Source of the DNA: Streptomyces diastatochromogenes
Lineage (GTDB): Bacteria > Actinomycetota > Actinomycetes > Streptomycetales > Streptomycetaceae
Assembly (NCBI GenBank): GCA_026913215.1
Contig: JAPTYK010000001.1
Coordinates: forward strand, 1,116,001 to 1,180,000
Length of the DNA stretch: 64,000 nucleotides
Direction of reading: 5' to 3'
The position numbers were made by a program, and so were the translations under genes. Shown in pieces: positions 52,987 through 62,700 of the stretch; positions within the stretch are counted from its first letter, which is position 1, and the number at the start of each line of letters is the position of its first letter. The notes under the pieces were generated by a model. That model did not search any database. It saw only the letters and a list, made by a program, of their open reading frames with translations, and was not told the DNA's origin.

Positions 52987-53451
52987 ATGGCACGGACGCG
53001 CAGACCGGTGGTGGCCGGGTGGTTCACCGACGACACCGTGCCGGAGGCGGAGTTCCGGCTGCTCGGCACCCGCTGCACGGCCTGTGCGTCGGTCTTCTTC
53101 CCGCGCGAGGACGACGGGTGCCGCAACCCCGGCTGTCCGGGCGGCGGCGAGCTGGCCGAGGTCCCGCTCTCGCCGCGCGGCCGGGTCTGGTCGTACACCG
53201 ACGGCCGGTACCGTCCGCCCGCCCCGTACGTCTCCGACCCGGACGCGCCCTGGGAGCCGTACACCCTCGTCGCGGTCGAGCTCGCGGCCGAGGCGATGGT
53301 GGTCCTCGGGCAGGCCGCGCCCGGTGTGACGACGGCCGACCTCGCCGTCGGGACGGAGGTCGAGGTGGTGCCCGGCGTCCTGAACGAGGACGAGGAGCAC
53401 ACCTGGACGACCTGGAACTGGCGCCCCGTACGACAGGAGGAGCGGTCGTGA
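52987..53451 (+). CDS. Zn-ribbon OB-fold protein (DUF35)
   Basis: An intact 154-residue DUF35-type protein. The zinc ribbon reads LLGTRCTACASVFFPREDDG, followed by CRNPGCPG; the OB fold contains RGRVWSYTDGRYRPPAPY and ALVAVELAAEA-like LVAVELAAEAMVVLGQAAPG. It starts with ATG 52987 behind GGAGGTCC. Such proteins are obligate partners of thiolase-like or acyl-CoA transferase subunits. Its stop overlaps the GTG of the thiolase gene (GTGA), so they are coupled. A palindromic operator lies directly upstream. Confidence 0.87.
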   Translation: MARTRRPVVAGWFTDDTVPEAEFRLLGTRCTACASVFFPREDDGCRNPGCPGGGELAEVPLSPRGRVWSYTDGRYRPPAPYVSDPDAPWEPYTLVAVELAAEAMVVLGQAAPGVTTADLAVGTEVEVVPGVLNEDEEHTWTTWNWRPVRQEERS

Positions 53452-54630
53452 ACGACATCGCCGTCCTCGGGGCCGGAATGCACCCCTGGGGCAAGTGGGG
53501 CCGGAGTTTCGTCTCGTACGGCACGGCCGCCGCCCGCGCCGCGCTCGCCGACGCCGGTCTGGAGTGGTCCGACGTCGGGTCGGTCGTCGGCGCCGACACC
53601 ATGCGGTGCGGATACCCGGGGTACGTGGCGGGGGCGACCTTCGCCCAGGCCCTCGGCTGGCAGGGGGCACGGGTCACCAGCGTGTACGCCGCCTGCGCCT
53701 CGGGCGCCCAGGCCATCGGGACCGCGCGCGCCCAGATCCTGGCGGGCCTCGCGGACGTGGTGCTGGTCGTCGGGGCGGACTCGACGCCGAAGGGTTCCTC
53801 GCCCCGGCCGGCGGCGAGCGGCCCGGGGACCCCGACTGGCTGCGGTTCCGGGTGCTCGGGGCGACCAACCCGGCCTATTTCGCGCTCTACGCGCGCCGCA
53901 GGATGGCGCTGTACGGCGACACGGCCGAGGACTTCGCCCGGGTGAAGGTGAAGAACGCGGCGGCGGCGCGCTCAATCCGCTGGCCCGCTACCGCGCGCGC
54001 GTGACGGCCGAGGAGGTCGCGGCCTCCGCGGTCGTCGCCGATCCGCTGCGGCTCCTCGACATCTGCGCCACCTCGGACGGGGGCGCCGCGCTCGTGCTGT
54101 CCAGCATGGAGTTCGCGCGGCGGCACGGGCACCCGACCCGGTCCGGGTCCGGGCGGTGTCGACCGTCTCCCCACGTACCCCAAGGCGGTGCTCGACCTCC
54201 CCGACATCGCGACGGACTCGGCGGCGGCCGTCTCCCCGGCCCGCTCGCCTTCCGCGCCTCGATCACCCGCGCCGCCTACGAGGAGGCGGGGATCGGGCCC
54301 GAGGACCTGTCGCTCGCGGAGGTGTACGACCTGTCCACCGCCCTGGAGCTGGAGTGGTACGAGGACATCGGGCTCTGCGCGCCGGGCGAGGGCGCCAAGC
54401 TGCTGCGGGAGGGCGCGACGGCGCTCGGCGGGCGCCTGCCGGTCAACACCAGCGGCGGTCTCGGCTCCTTCGGGGAGGCGGTGCCCGCCCAGGCGATCGC
54501 CCAGGTCTGCGAGCTGACCTGGCAGCTGCGCGGGACGGCGGGCGACCGCCAGGTGCCGGGCGCGCGGGTCGGGATCACCGCGAACCAGGGCCTGTTCGGG
54601 CACGGTTCGGCGGTGGTGGCGGTGCGCTGA
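53448..54630 (+). CDS. thiolase family (lipid-transfer-type) protein
   Basis: About 395 residues of the SCPx/lipid-transfer-type thiolase branch: DIAVLGAGMHPWGKWGRSF, VGADTMRCGYPGYVAGATFA, SVYAACASGAQAIGTARAQI with the catalytic-cysteine region AACASG, then in later frames LALYGDTAEDFARVKVKNAA, YARVTAEEVAASAVVADPLR, AGIGPEDLSLAEVYDLSTAL and GGLGSFGEAVPAQAIAQVCE, ending GSAVVAVR. Five frameshifts are needed. With the coupled DUF35 partner it probably acts on acyl- or steroid-CoA side chains, cleaving or condensing C-C bonds as in mycobacterial Ltp2/DUF35 and related pairs. It ends 12 bases before the convergent cvnD stop. Confidence 0.75.
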
Positions 54631-54642
54631 CCGCCCGTGCGG

Positions 54643-55245
54643 TCACGTGGCGACCGGGCTCCGGTCCGCGAGGACGAGGGCGTGCTGCACGACCGCCACG
54701 AGCACGTTCTTCACGGACTCGCGGTCCCGGGCGTCGCACATCAGCAGCTCCACCTCGGGGTCCAGGTCGAGCGCGCCGCGCACGCTCTCCGCCGGGAACC
54801 GCTGGGCGCCCTCGAAGCAGTTGACGGCCACCGTGAACGGGATGCCGCGCCGCTCGAAGTAGTCGATGGCGGCGAAGCTGTCCTCCAGGCGGCGGGTGTC
54901 CGCCAGGACGATCGCGCCCAGGGCGCCCTGGGCCAGCTCGTCCCACAGGAACCAGAAGCGGTCCTGCCCCGGGGTGCCGAAGAGGTACAGGACGAGGTCC
55001 TCGCGGAGGGTGATCCGGCCGAAGTCCATGGCGACCGTGGTGGTGGTCTTGGTCTCGACGCCGTGCAGGTCGTCGACGGGCCGCCCCGCCTCGCTGAGCA
55101 TCTCCTCGGTCCGCAGGGGCCTGATCTCGCTGACCGCGCCCACCAGCGTCGTCTTGCCGACCCCGAACCCGCCCGCGACGAGGATCTTCAGGGTCACCGG
55201 CTCGACGAAGGGCTTGGTGGTGCGGCTAGAGCGCCCGAAGGCCAT
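54643..55245 (-). CDS. cvnD: conservon GTPase CvnD
   Basis: A 200-residue small GTPase of the CvnD type: ILVAGGFGVGKTTLVGAVSE has the P-loop, then TTTTVAMDFGRITLREDLVL with the switch region, GTPGQDRFWFLWDEL in place of DTAGQ, and VAVNCFEGAQRFPAE in place of NKxD. In Streptomyces conservons a histidine kinase-like CvnA, roadblock CvnB, DUF742 CvnC and GTPase CvnD form a membrane-associated signalling complex. Its start overlaps the end of cvnC by 20 bases. No fifth gene (cytochrome P450 CvnE) follows; the next gene is the convergent thiolase. Confidence 0.93.
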   Translation of the reverse strand: MAFGRSSRTTKPFVEPVTLKILVAGGFGVGKTTLVGAVSEIRPLRTEEMLSEAGRPVDDLHGVETKTTTTVAMDFGRITLREDLVLYLFGTPGQDRFWFLWDELAQGALGAIVLADTRRLEDSFAAIDYFERRGIPFTVAVNCFEGAQRFPAESVRGALDLDPEVELLMCDARDRESVKNVLVAVVQHALVLADRSPVAT

Positions 55246-55645
55246 TGATCACCTCGCGAAGGATGCTCACGTCCGGCAGTTCGGCCGGCGGAACGGGGCG
55301 GGTCACATGGACGAGTTCGTCCTCGACGAGGTCGCCGACGAGGACCCGGACCACCCCGACGGGGAGGTCGAGTCCGGCGGCGAGCTCGGCGATCGACTGG
55401 GGCTGCTCGGAGCAGCGTTCGACGATCTCCACGTGTTCCGGGGAGAGCGTCTGGTCCCGGCCGGGGTCGTCGGCGGCGGGTTCGGGAACGACCACCGCGA
55501 TCAGGTCGAGGCGGTGGCGGGTGGCGGTGCTCGTCCGGCCGCGGGTCATCGCGTACGGACGGACCACGGGCCCGGCCTCGTCGTCGAACCAGTGGTGAGG
55601 GCCGGGGGTCTGGCCCTGCTGGTTCCGCTCGGCTTCGTCACTCAT
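55226..55645 (-). CDS. cvnC: conservon DUF742 protein CvnC
   Basis: An intact 139-residue DUF742 protein: HHWFDDEAGPVVRPYAMTRG, RHRLDLIAVVVPEPA, and a winged-helix-like C-terminal part EHVEIVERCSEQPQSIAELA, AGLDLPVGVVRVLVGDLVED. It sits between the roadblock and GTPase genes as in all conservons. It starts at 55645, 10 bases after the cvnB stop, and its end overlaps cvnD by 20 bases. The family probably acts as an adaptor; direct DNA binding has been suggested from the winged-helix-like fold, but this is not shown here. Confidence 0.92.
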   Translation of the reverse strand: MSDEAERNQQGQTPGPHHWFDDEAGPVVRPYAMTRGRTSTATRHRLDLIAVVVPEPAADDPGRDQTLSPEHVEIVERCSEQPQSIAELAAGLDLPVGVVRVLVGDLVEDELVHVTRPVPPAELPDVSILREVINGLRAL

Positions 55646-55655
55646 GCCGTCCCAC

Positions 55656-56102
55656 TCATCCTCCCGAGGGCAGGCCGGACCGGGGAGCCGTCGTGAGGTG
55701 GGCCCCGACCCGCTTCACCATCAGCGTCATCTCGTAGGCGACCTGGCCGACGTCCGAGTCGGCGTCCGCGAGCACCGCCAGACAGCTGCCGTCGCCGGCG
55801 GCCGTGACGAACAGGAAGGCGTCCTCCAGCTCGACGACCGTCTGGCGGACCTTGCCGGCCTCGAAGTGGCGGCCGACGCCCTTGGCCAGGCTGTGGAAGC
55901 CGGAGGCCACGGCGGCCAGGTGCTCGCCGTCCTCGCGGGTCAGCTCCTGGGAGGCACCGGTGGGGAGTCCGTCGCTGGAGAGCACCAGGGCCTTCCGGAT
56001 GGACCCGACGCGCTGGACGAGCTCGTCGAGGAGCCAGTTCAGCTCGCCGTTCCCGTTTCCGTGTCCGGTCGTGCTGGGTGCTGCGGCGTTCGGTGCGGTC
56101 AT
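55656..56102 (-). CDS. cvnB: conservon roadblock/LC7 protein CvnB
   Basis: An intact 148-residue roadblock/LC7 protein: LNWLLDELVQRVGSIRKALV, LSSDGLPTGASQELTREDGE, HLAAVASGFHSLAKGVGRHF, VVELEDAFLFVTAAGDGSCL, VAYEMTLMVKRVGAHLT. Roadblock proteins act as GTPase-activating or scaffold partners for small GTPases such as CvnD. ATG 56100-56102 overlaps the cvnA stop (ATGA), giving translational coupling. Confidence 0.95.
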   Translation of the reverse strand: MTAPNAAAPSTTGHGNGNGELNWLLDELVQRVGSIRKALVLSSDGLPTGASQELTREDGEHLAAVASGFHSLAKGVGRHFEAGKVRQTVVELEDAFLFVTAAGDGSCLAVLADADSDVGQVAYEMTLMVKRVGAHLTTAPRSGLPSGG

Positions 56103-58847
56103 CGACCGTCCCCCTCGGGTGTCGTTCCTGGTGCTGTCGTGTCGTCCGGCTCTGTGGTGTCCCGCCGGGCGCGCTGCCAGCCGCGCTGCATGGCGGCCAT
56201 GCGGGCGCGCACCTCCTCGGCGTCGCGCTCGAAGGAGTCGGGTCCGCCGTCCGGTGCTCCGCTGCCCGTACGGGCGCCGGAGCGGGCTCCCCGCGGTCGG
56301 CCGGGCCCTCGCTCTCGCGCAGCTGGGGCGCGAGGCTGGCCTGGCGGACGCGGCGGGGCAGGCCGTCGAACGGGTCCGGGTCTCCGGCGGCACGGGCCCT
56401 CCGGTGGTACGGGTACGAGGACGGGCCCGGCGCCGGGCAGGGGACCGCGCCGGTCGTCCCGCGGGGCGTCCGCCCGGTGGTCCTGCGGGTGCGCGCGCTC
56501 GGGCCGCGCGTGGGCGCCGTCCGGCTCGTCGAGGCGGCGGCCGTGGTCCACGACGAGCGTCGGGGTGCGGCGGCGCGGCAGCTGCACGGGCCGTGCGGCG
56601 CCCCTCCGGCGGGGCGTCCCGGTCCGCCGGACGGTCCTGGGCCTGCTCGTGCTGCTCGCCGGCGGGCGCGAGCCCAGTGCGGCGGCGGGGCCGGAAGAGG
56701 CCGCCGCGCTCGCTGTCGCTGTCGAGGAGGTCCGCGGACCGGTCGAGGAGGACGTCGAAGTCCTCGGTGCCGAGCGGGGCCTCCAGCTCCACGGGGCCGT
56801 CCAGCGGTCCGGGCGCCTCGGGCACGTCGGGGACCTTCGCGAGGGCCGGCCTGCGCAGGGGCAGGGCGGCGCCCTCGGAGGACGTCTCGTCGGCGCGCCC
56901 CGGGCGCTCCAGGGTCTTGCGGTCGAGCCGGAACCCGGCGCCCTGGGTCTCGGGGGCGTCGGTGAGCAGCGCGGCCGGGATGAAGACGACCGCGGTGGTC
57001 CCTCCGTACGGGGAGGTCTGGAGCGAGACCCGGACGTTCTGGCGCTGGGCGAGCCGGCTGACGACGAAGAGGCCGAGCCGGTCGGTGTCGGAGAGCTCGA
57101 ACTCGGGGGTCTCGGCGAGCCGGAGGTTGGCGTCGAGCAGGGCGTCGGGGGTCATGCCGAGGCCGCGGTCGTGGATCTCCAGGGTGAAGCCGTTGGCGAC
57201 CCGCTCGCCGAGGACCTGGACGGCGGTGTGCGGGGGCGAGTACACCGTGGCGTTCTCGAGGAGTTCGGCGATGAGGTGGGTGAGGTCCGCGACGGCGGGG
57301 CCGCCCACGCCGAGGCGGGGCAGCCGGCGGACCTCGATCCGCTCGTAGTCCTCGACCTCGGCGACGGCGGCGCGGACCACGTCCATGAGCTGGACGGGCT
57401 TGCGCCACTGGCGGGAGGGGGCGGCGCCGGAGAGGATGACGAGGCCCTCGGCGTGCCGGCGCATGCGGGTGGTGAGGTGGTCGAGGCGGAAGAGGTCGGC
57501 CAGCTCGTCGGTGTCCTCGGTGCGCCGCTCCATGGTGTCGAGGAGGGTCAGCTGACGGTGGAGCAGGACCTGGTTGCGGCGGGCGAGGTTGACGAACACC
57601 TCGGAGACGCCGCGGCGCAGTTCCGCCTGCTTGACGGCGGCCTCGACGGCGGCGCGCTGGAGGGTGTTGAGGGCCTGGCCGACCTGGCCGACCTCGTCCT
57701 CCCCGTACCTGAGGTGGGGCACCTCGGTCCCGACGTCGACCTGCTCGCCCGCGGCGAGGCGGCGCATGACGCTGGGCAGCCGGACGCCGGAGACCTCCTG
57801 GGCCTCCTTCTGCAGGCGGCGCAGGTCGCGGATGAGCGCGCGGCCGATGCGCAGCGAGATGACGACCGAGGCGACGAGGGCGAGGAAGCCGAGGACGCCG
57901 GCGATGCCGACCTTGAGGAGGACGCTGTACGCGGCGGGCTTGACGCGCTCCTGGTAGCGGTCGCCGGCGGCGGTGTTCTCGCGGGCCAGGTCGTCGAGGA
58001 CGGGGCCGGCCTGTTCCTGCCACCGCTCGGCGGTGATGGCGCGCGGGTGGTCGGTGGGGCCCTCTTCGATGATCGCGTTCTCGGCGGTGCGCAGCGGCAG
58101 GGTCTTGGGGCTGCGCCAGTACTTCTCGAAGTGCTCGCGCTCGGTGGTGGGCAGGAGTTCGAGGTTGACCTCGTAGAACTGCTCGCGGTTGGCGACGAGG
58201 TCGGAGATCGAGCGGATCTCCTCGGCGGTGACGCGGTCGGCGACGAGCGCGGAGAGGACGAGGGCGTCCTCGCGGGAGAGCAGCTCACGCGCGCGCGTGA
58301 TGCCGACGAGGGAGCGGCCCTGCTTGTCCATCTCCACGTTCTCCAGGGCGTGGAGGGAGATGAGGAAGCTGTAGCAGGGGTCGACGAGCCGGTTGTAGAA
58401 CTCCAGGGCCTGCATGCGGCCGATGCCGCGGGTCTCCACGGAGCGGCGCAGCGAGGCGAGGCCGTCGAGCGCGTCGAGGAGGGAGTTGAGCCGCTGGGTG
58501 GTGACGGGCTGCATGGTGTCGCGGACGCCGGGTTCGGCGGCGTTGGCACGGATGCGGGCGATCTGCCGGTCGGTGGCGCGGCGGGTCTCGCGCAGGAAGG
58601 CGAGGGCGTCGGAGCCGCGGGGGTCGGCGAGGTAGATGAGGGACTGGCGGCGTTCGATCTGGATGACCCGGGCGGTGTCCTCCAGGGGGTAGCCGACCTT
58701 CTCCACGATGTAGCCGACGTCGAGGAGCTGGTTGGCCTCGCGGCCGGTCAGGACGGTGGCGAAACCCCACAGTCCGGTGAGGGAGACGAGCGGTACGAGC
58801 AGCAACGCCACGATCTTCCTGCGGATGGACTTCCCGCGAAAGCGCAT
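56099..58847 (-). CDS. cvnA: conservon sensor kinase-like CvnA
   Basis: About 916 residues. N-terminal membrane helix (RKIVALLLVPLVSLTGLWGF), an extracytoplasmic sensor domain of the nitrate/nitrite type (NIT-like) with RRQSLIYLADPRGSDALAFL, a second helix (VLLKVGIAGVLGFLALVASV), HAMP-like segment and an ATPase domain with LIAELLENATVYSPPHTAVQ (N box), EIHDRGLGMTPDAL (G1 box), and GLFVVSRLAQRQNVRVSL. The C-terminal 350 residues are Pro/Arg-rich and partly frameshifted (near 56300-56650). CvnA usually starts the conservon operon and senses an unknown signal at the membrane. Its stop overlaps cvnB. Confidence 0.9.
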
Positions 58848-59284
58848 GGCCTCCCCCTGCTCGGCCCCCGTGCGGCACGGAGGTCCCTCACGTTCGTGAC
58901 GCCCGTCGTCACCATGCGGCGTCACCATTGAATTTCAACAAATGGCGGCGCGAGCCTACTACTGCATCACAGCCATCTCGAAGGCGTGTCCGAGCTATTT
59001 TCAGCCTGTCGAGTGAGCGTTGATCATGAGATGTCCTGGTATTGCGGGAGTTGGGATTGGCCACTGTGGCGTAGGACACCTGATGGTGTGCCATTTCTCC
59101 TACCTGCACAGATGGCTGGAACTGTTCGTTCCGCCCTGCCGCGGGTCACGTTCGCCCCCACCCGGACGAAACCTTTTCCCTCTCTCGTGCGTCAATACGT
59201 AACGGGGAGGGCTCTGTCCGTGTAAAGGCGCTCAAGACGGGCAGCCGACCCTGGAGTCGTTCAGTGGTGGGGAGTGACAGGACA
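58848..59284. other. 437-base intergenic region
   Basis: No gene is seen between cvnA and the small membrane protein. The region is AT-richer than usual and should hold the conservon promoter. A stretch GTTGATCATGAGATGTCC near 59020 and a TACGTAACGGGGAGGGCTC near 59196 look non-coding. I cannot define a promoter with confidence. Confidence 0.4.
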
Positions 59285-59653
59285 ATGGAGCACGAGACGC
59301 GGTCGGCGCGTCAGTTGTGGGTGGAGGAAGAGCGGGGCCGACGGCGCATGCCCGATCCGGTGCGCAACGCCGCCGTACGGGCCGTGATGATCACGTCGGT
59401 GACGCTCATCCAGGGCGTGGTGGCCTTCTACTGCACGGTCGCGGGCGCCTGGCTGGCGTTCCCGATGACCGTCACCGCGGTGGCCTCGACCGTCGTGGCG
59501 ACCTGGAGCGTCCTCGACGTCTGGATCACCCGTCAGGTGTGGCGTCAGCGCAACGGCGTGGTGTCGGCACCGAGCAGCACGGCGCGCCCGTCGGTCCGGA
59601 CGCGGCACGACGAGGGCCGGGCGGAGGCGACACCGCTCTCCGAAGCGGCCTGA
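59285..59653 (+). CDS. small membrane protein
   Basis: A 122-residue protein starting MEHETRSARQLWVEEERGRR, with two membrane helices (AVRAVMITSVTLIQGVVAFY and AWLAFPMTVTAVASTVVATW) and a hydrophilic C-terminus (RQVWRQRNGVVSAPSS...). An AGGACA ribosome site is next to ATG 59285. I recognise no named family; such proteins are common next to cvn clusters in Streptomyces and their role is unknown. It shares a terminator with the TIGR02680 gene. Confidence 0.65.
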   Translation: MEHETRSARQLWVEEERGRRRMPDPVRNAAVRAVMITSVTLIQGVVAFYCTVAGAWLAFPMTVTAVASTVVATWSVLDVWITRQVWRQRNGVVSAPSSTARPSVRTRHDEGRAEATPLSEAA

Positions 59654-59662
59654 GGCGAGAAC

Positions 59663-59703
59663 GGTGAGCGGCCCGGCCCCTGCGAGGGGCCGGGCCGCTC
59701 ACC
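59663..59703. terminator. strong convergent terminator
   Basis: A perfect 18-bp stem (GGTGAGCGGCCCGGCCCC and complement, 59663-59680 and 59686-59703) around TGCGA, between the small membrane protein gene and the end of the TIGR02680 gene. Confidence 0.92.
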
Positions 59704-59717
59704 TTGTACGGCCGGGG

Positions 59718-62700
59718 CTACGCGTCGCCCGCCGGGGCCGCCGGGTCGTCCGAGGAGTGGCGGCGGAACATCCGCGTCGCCGTGATCTCGCCGTGGATCG
59801 TCTCCCCCTGCGTCCCCGGCTGCGGCAGCCCGGGGCGCAGGTGCTCCTCCACGCTGATGTACTTCAGTCCGGCCCGCAGGTCCGCGTCGTTGCGGAGCCG
59901 GATCACGAGCGGGAACTCGGCGAGCGCGGTCGTGTCGAACAGGCCCGTCGTGTAGAGGAGCTGGACGCCCAGCGCGTCCGACACGGCCCGCTGGAGCTCC
60001 AGGAGGTACGTGGCGTTGGCGCGGCCGATCGGGTTGTCGAGGAACAGCGTGCCCGCGTGCCGGTGCTTGTCGCGGCCCCGGTCGTTGGAGCGGAGCGCCG
60101 CCATCGTGCAGTACAGGGCGATGGCCGCGGTGAGCAGCTGGCCGCCGGAGAAGACGTCGCCCATCTGCCCGACGGGGACGCGCTCGGCGCGCAGCACCGC
60201 GTCCGGCTTCAGGATCTCGACCGAGACGCCCTTGGGTTCGAGGGCCGCCTGGACGCCCCGCAGGAGCAGCGACATGCCGTCGCGCCGCAGGTCGGAGTTC
60301 TTCCTGACGGCGGCGCGGGTCGCCTCGTCGACGACCTCGCCGAGCCGCTCGGCGAGCGTGGCCTGATCGGGCTCCTCGAAGCGGATCCGCAGGAACTCCT
60401 GGCCCGACCACTCGCCGAGGCCCTCGGGGAGCCGGGAGAGCCGCTGGGCGGAGCGGAGCGTCGCGAGCGAGGACTCCACGAGGCCGCGCAGCCGGTCCAC
60501 GATCGAGTCCCGGTTGCGCTCCAGCTGCGCCAGCTCGTCGGTGAGGACCCGCAGCCGGGGCGCGAAGGCCTCGGCCCACTTGGCGGCGTGCTCGGGCAGC
60601 GCGGAGGCCGGGAGTTCGCGGATCTGCTGGCGGGCCGGGGTGCGGACCTGCTCGTAGCGGGTGGAGTTGGCGTGCCGGACGAGGATGTCGCTCGCCTCGC
60701 GCACGGCGGCGTCGGCGGCGGACAGCTCGGCGGTGCAGCCCGCAGGGCGCGCCGCGCCTCGCCCGCCGTCGTACGGGCCTCCTCCAGGGTCCCCGCGTAC
60801 GGCTCGGTCTCCTCCCGCTCCTCGTCCGTGTGGTCGCGGAGCAGGTCCCGCAGCAGGGCCGCCGTCTCGTCGAAGCCGCCGGCCGCGTCCTCGGCGGCCC
60901 GGTGGTCGCGGAGCAGCCCGGCGTGGGCGGCGCGCGCCGCCTCCAGGGCGTCGGTGCGGGAGGCGAGTTCGGTGGTGGCGGTACGGAGTAGGGCCTGGGC
61001 CCGCTCGGCGTCGGCGGGGACCAGCTCCTCGGGCAGCTCGGTGTGCGCCTCGCCGTCCTCGGGGCCAGGCGCTCGGCCTCGCCGCGCAGCCGGCCGAGCT
61101 TCTCGCTGGCCTCCGAGGCACGGGTCTCCAGCATCTGGACCAGGGCCTCGGCACGGGCGGCGGCGGCCTGCCGGGACGGGCCGTCGGCGCCGTCGGTGGA
61201 CTCCAGGAGCTGTTCGGCGCGGGTGCGGACCTTGTTGGTGAGGCGGTCGAGCTCGGCGAGGGCGGCGGACTCGTCGCTCTCGGCGCGGGCCTGCTCGGCG
61301 CGCAGGTCGGCGCCGACGCCGACCTTCTCGTACACCTGGGAGGCCGCCCGGTAGGCCTCCCGGAGGGTGGGGAGCGCGGCGCGGGGCGCGGCCGGGTCCT
61401 CCTCGGGGAGGGTGTCGGGGGCGCCGGCGATCTCGGCGCGCTCGGCCCGCAGGGCGCGGGCGGTGCGGTGGGCGTCGTCGGCGGCGCGCTGGGCCGCGCG
61501 GCGGTCCTCGTCGGCGGCGCGGGCGCGCTCCAGACAGGTCTGGGCGCGGGCCTCGGACTCGGTGGCGTCGTCGGCGAGTTCGCGGAGCTGGCCTGCCAGG
61601 CGGACCGCTCGCGCAGCCGGAACGCCAGGCCCGCGAGGGCGTCGGCGACCCGGCGGGCGCGCTGGGCGGCCTCCTGGCGCTCGTCCCGGAGGTGCGCGGC
61701 TTCGGCGGCGGCCTCGTCGGCCTCCGTACGGGCCGTGCGGGCCTCCTCCAGGGTGGCGGCGGCGGCCTCGGCGGTCTCGCGGGCGGTGGTGGCGACGGAC
61801 GCGAGCTCGGCGAGCATCCCGAAGGGCAGTCGGCGCGCCAGGCGCCGATCCGGGAGGCGAGGCGCGGTCGCCGGCGAGGCGGCCGGCGAGGGTGCGGATC
61901 TCCTCGTCGCGGGCGGTGGCGCGGGCGCGCAGCGCGTGCCGCTCCTCGTCGGCCGCGTGCTCGTCGTGCATGGCCGGGTTCGGCGGGACGAGGAAGACCC
62001 CGCCGTCCTCGGCCGTGTCCCGGGCGGGCACGGGGGCGAGGAGGGCGGCGGCGGTGCCGACGGCGACGGCGGAGCAGGGCAGCAGGGCGGCGCTGCCGAG
62101 GACCTCGCGGGCGCGTCCGTACGAGATCGGGTCGGTGATCACGACGCCGTCGACGAGCTCGGGGCGGGCGGCGAGGACGCGGGCGTGGTCGGCGGGGTCG
62201 ACGGACTGGGCGAGGTAGCGCCAGCCGGGAGGGCCGGGATGCCGTGCTCGCCGAGGTACTCGACGGTGGCGAGGACGTCGGGGCCGGGCGGCAGCAGGCC
62301 GCCGTCGCCGAGGGCGCCGAGGATGCGGGAGTCGTCGGCGGCGGCGGTGCGCAGCTCGAAGAGCCGGCTCTCGGCGGAGGCGACGGCCTGGTCGAGCAGG
62401 CCGCGCAGCTCGTCGGCGTACCGGTCGAACTCGGTGACGGTGAGCGGGCCCCGGGGCGCGGTCCCGTCCTCGGGGTCGGCGTCGGCGTCGGCCTCGACGG
62501 GGACGGCGGGGCGCTGTCCCGGGAGCGGGGAGCCGGAGGACGGCAGGCTGAGGAGTTCGGCGAGGCGCTCCTCGCCGGCGAGCGACTCGGCGGCGCGGCG
62601 CTCCGCGTCGTAGGCGTTCCCGGCGGCCTCGGCGGCGTCGGCGGCGCGGGCGGCGGCGAGTTCGGCGCGGGACTCGGCACCAGCGGCCTCCGCGCGCGCT

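Noticed and set aside
55644..58931. 1095-residue plus-strand open frame opposite cvnABC
   Set aside because: Antisense shadow of a well-supported conservon.
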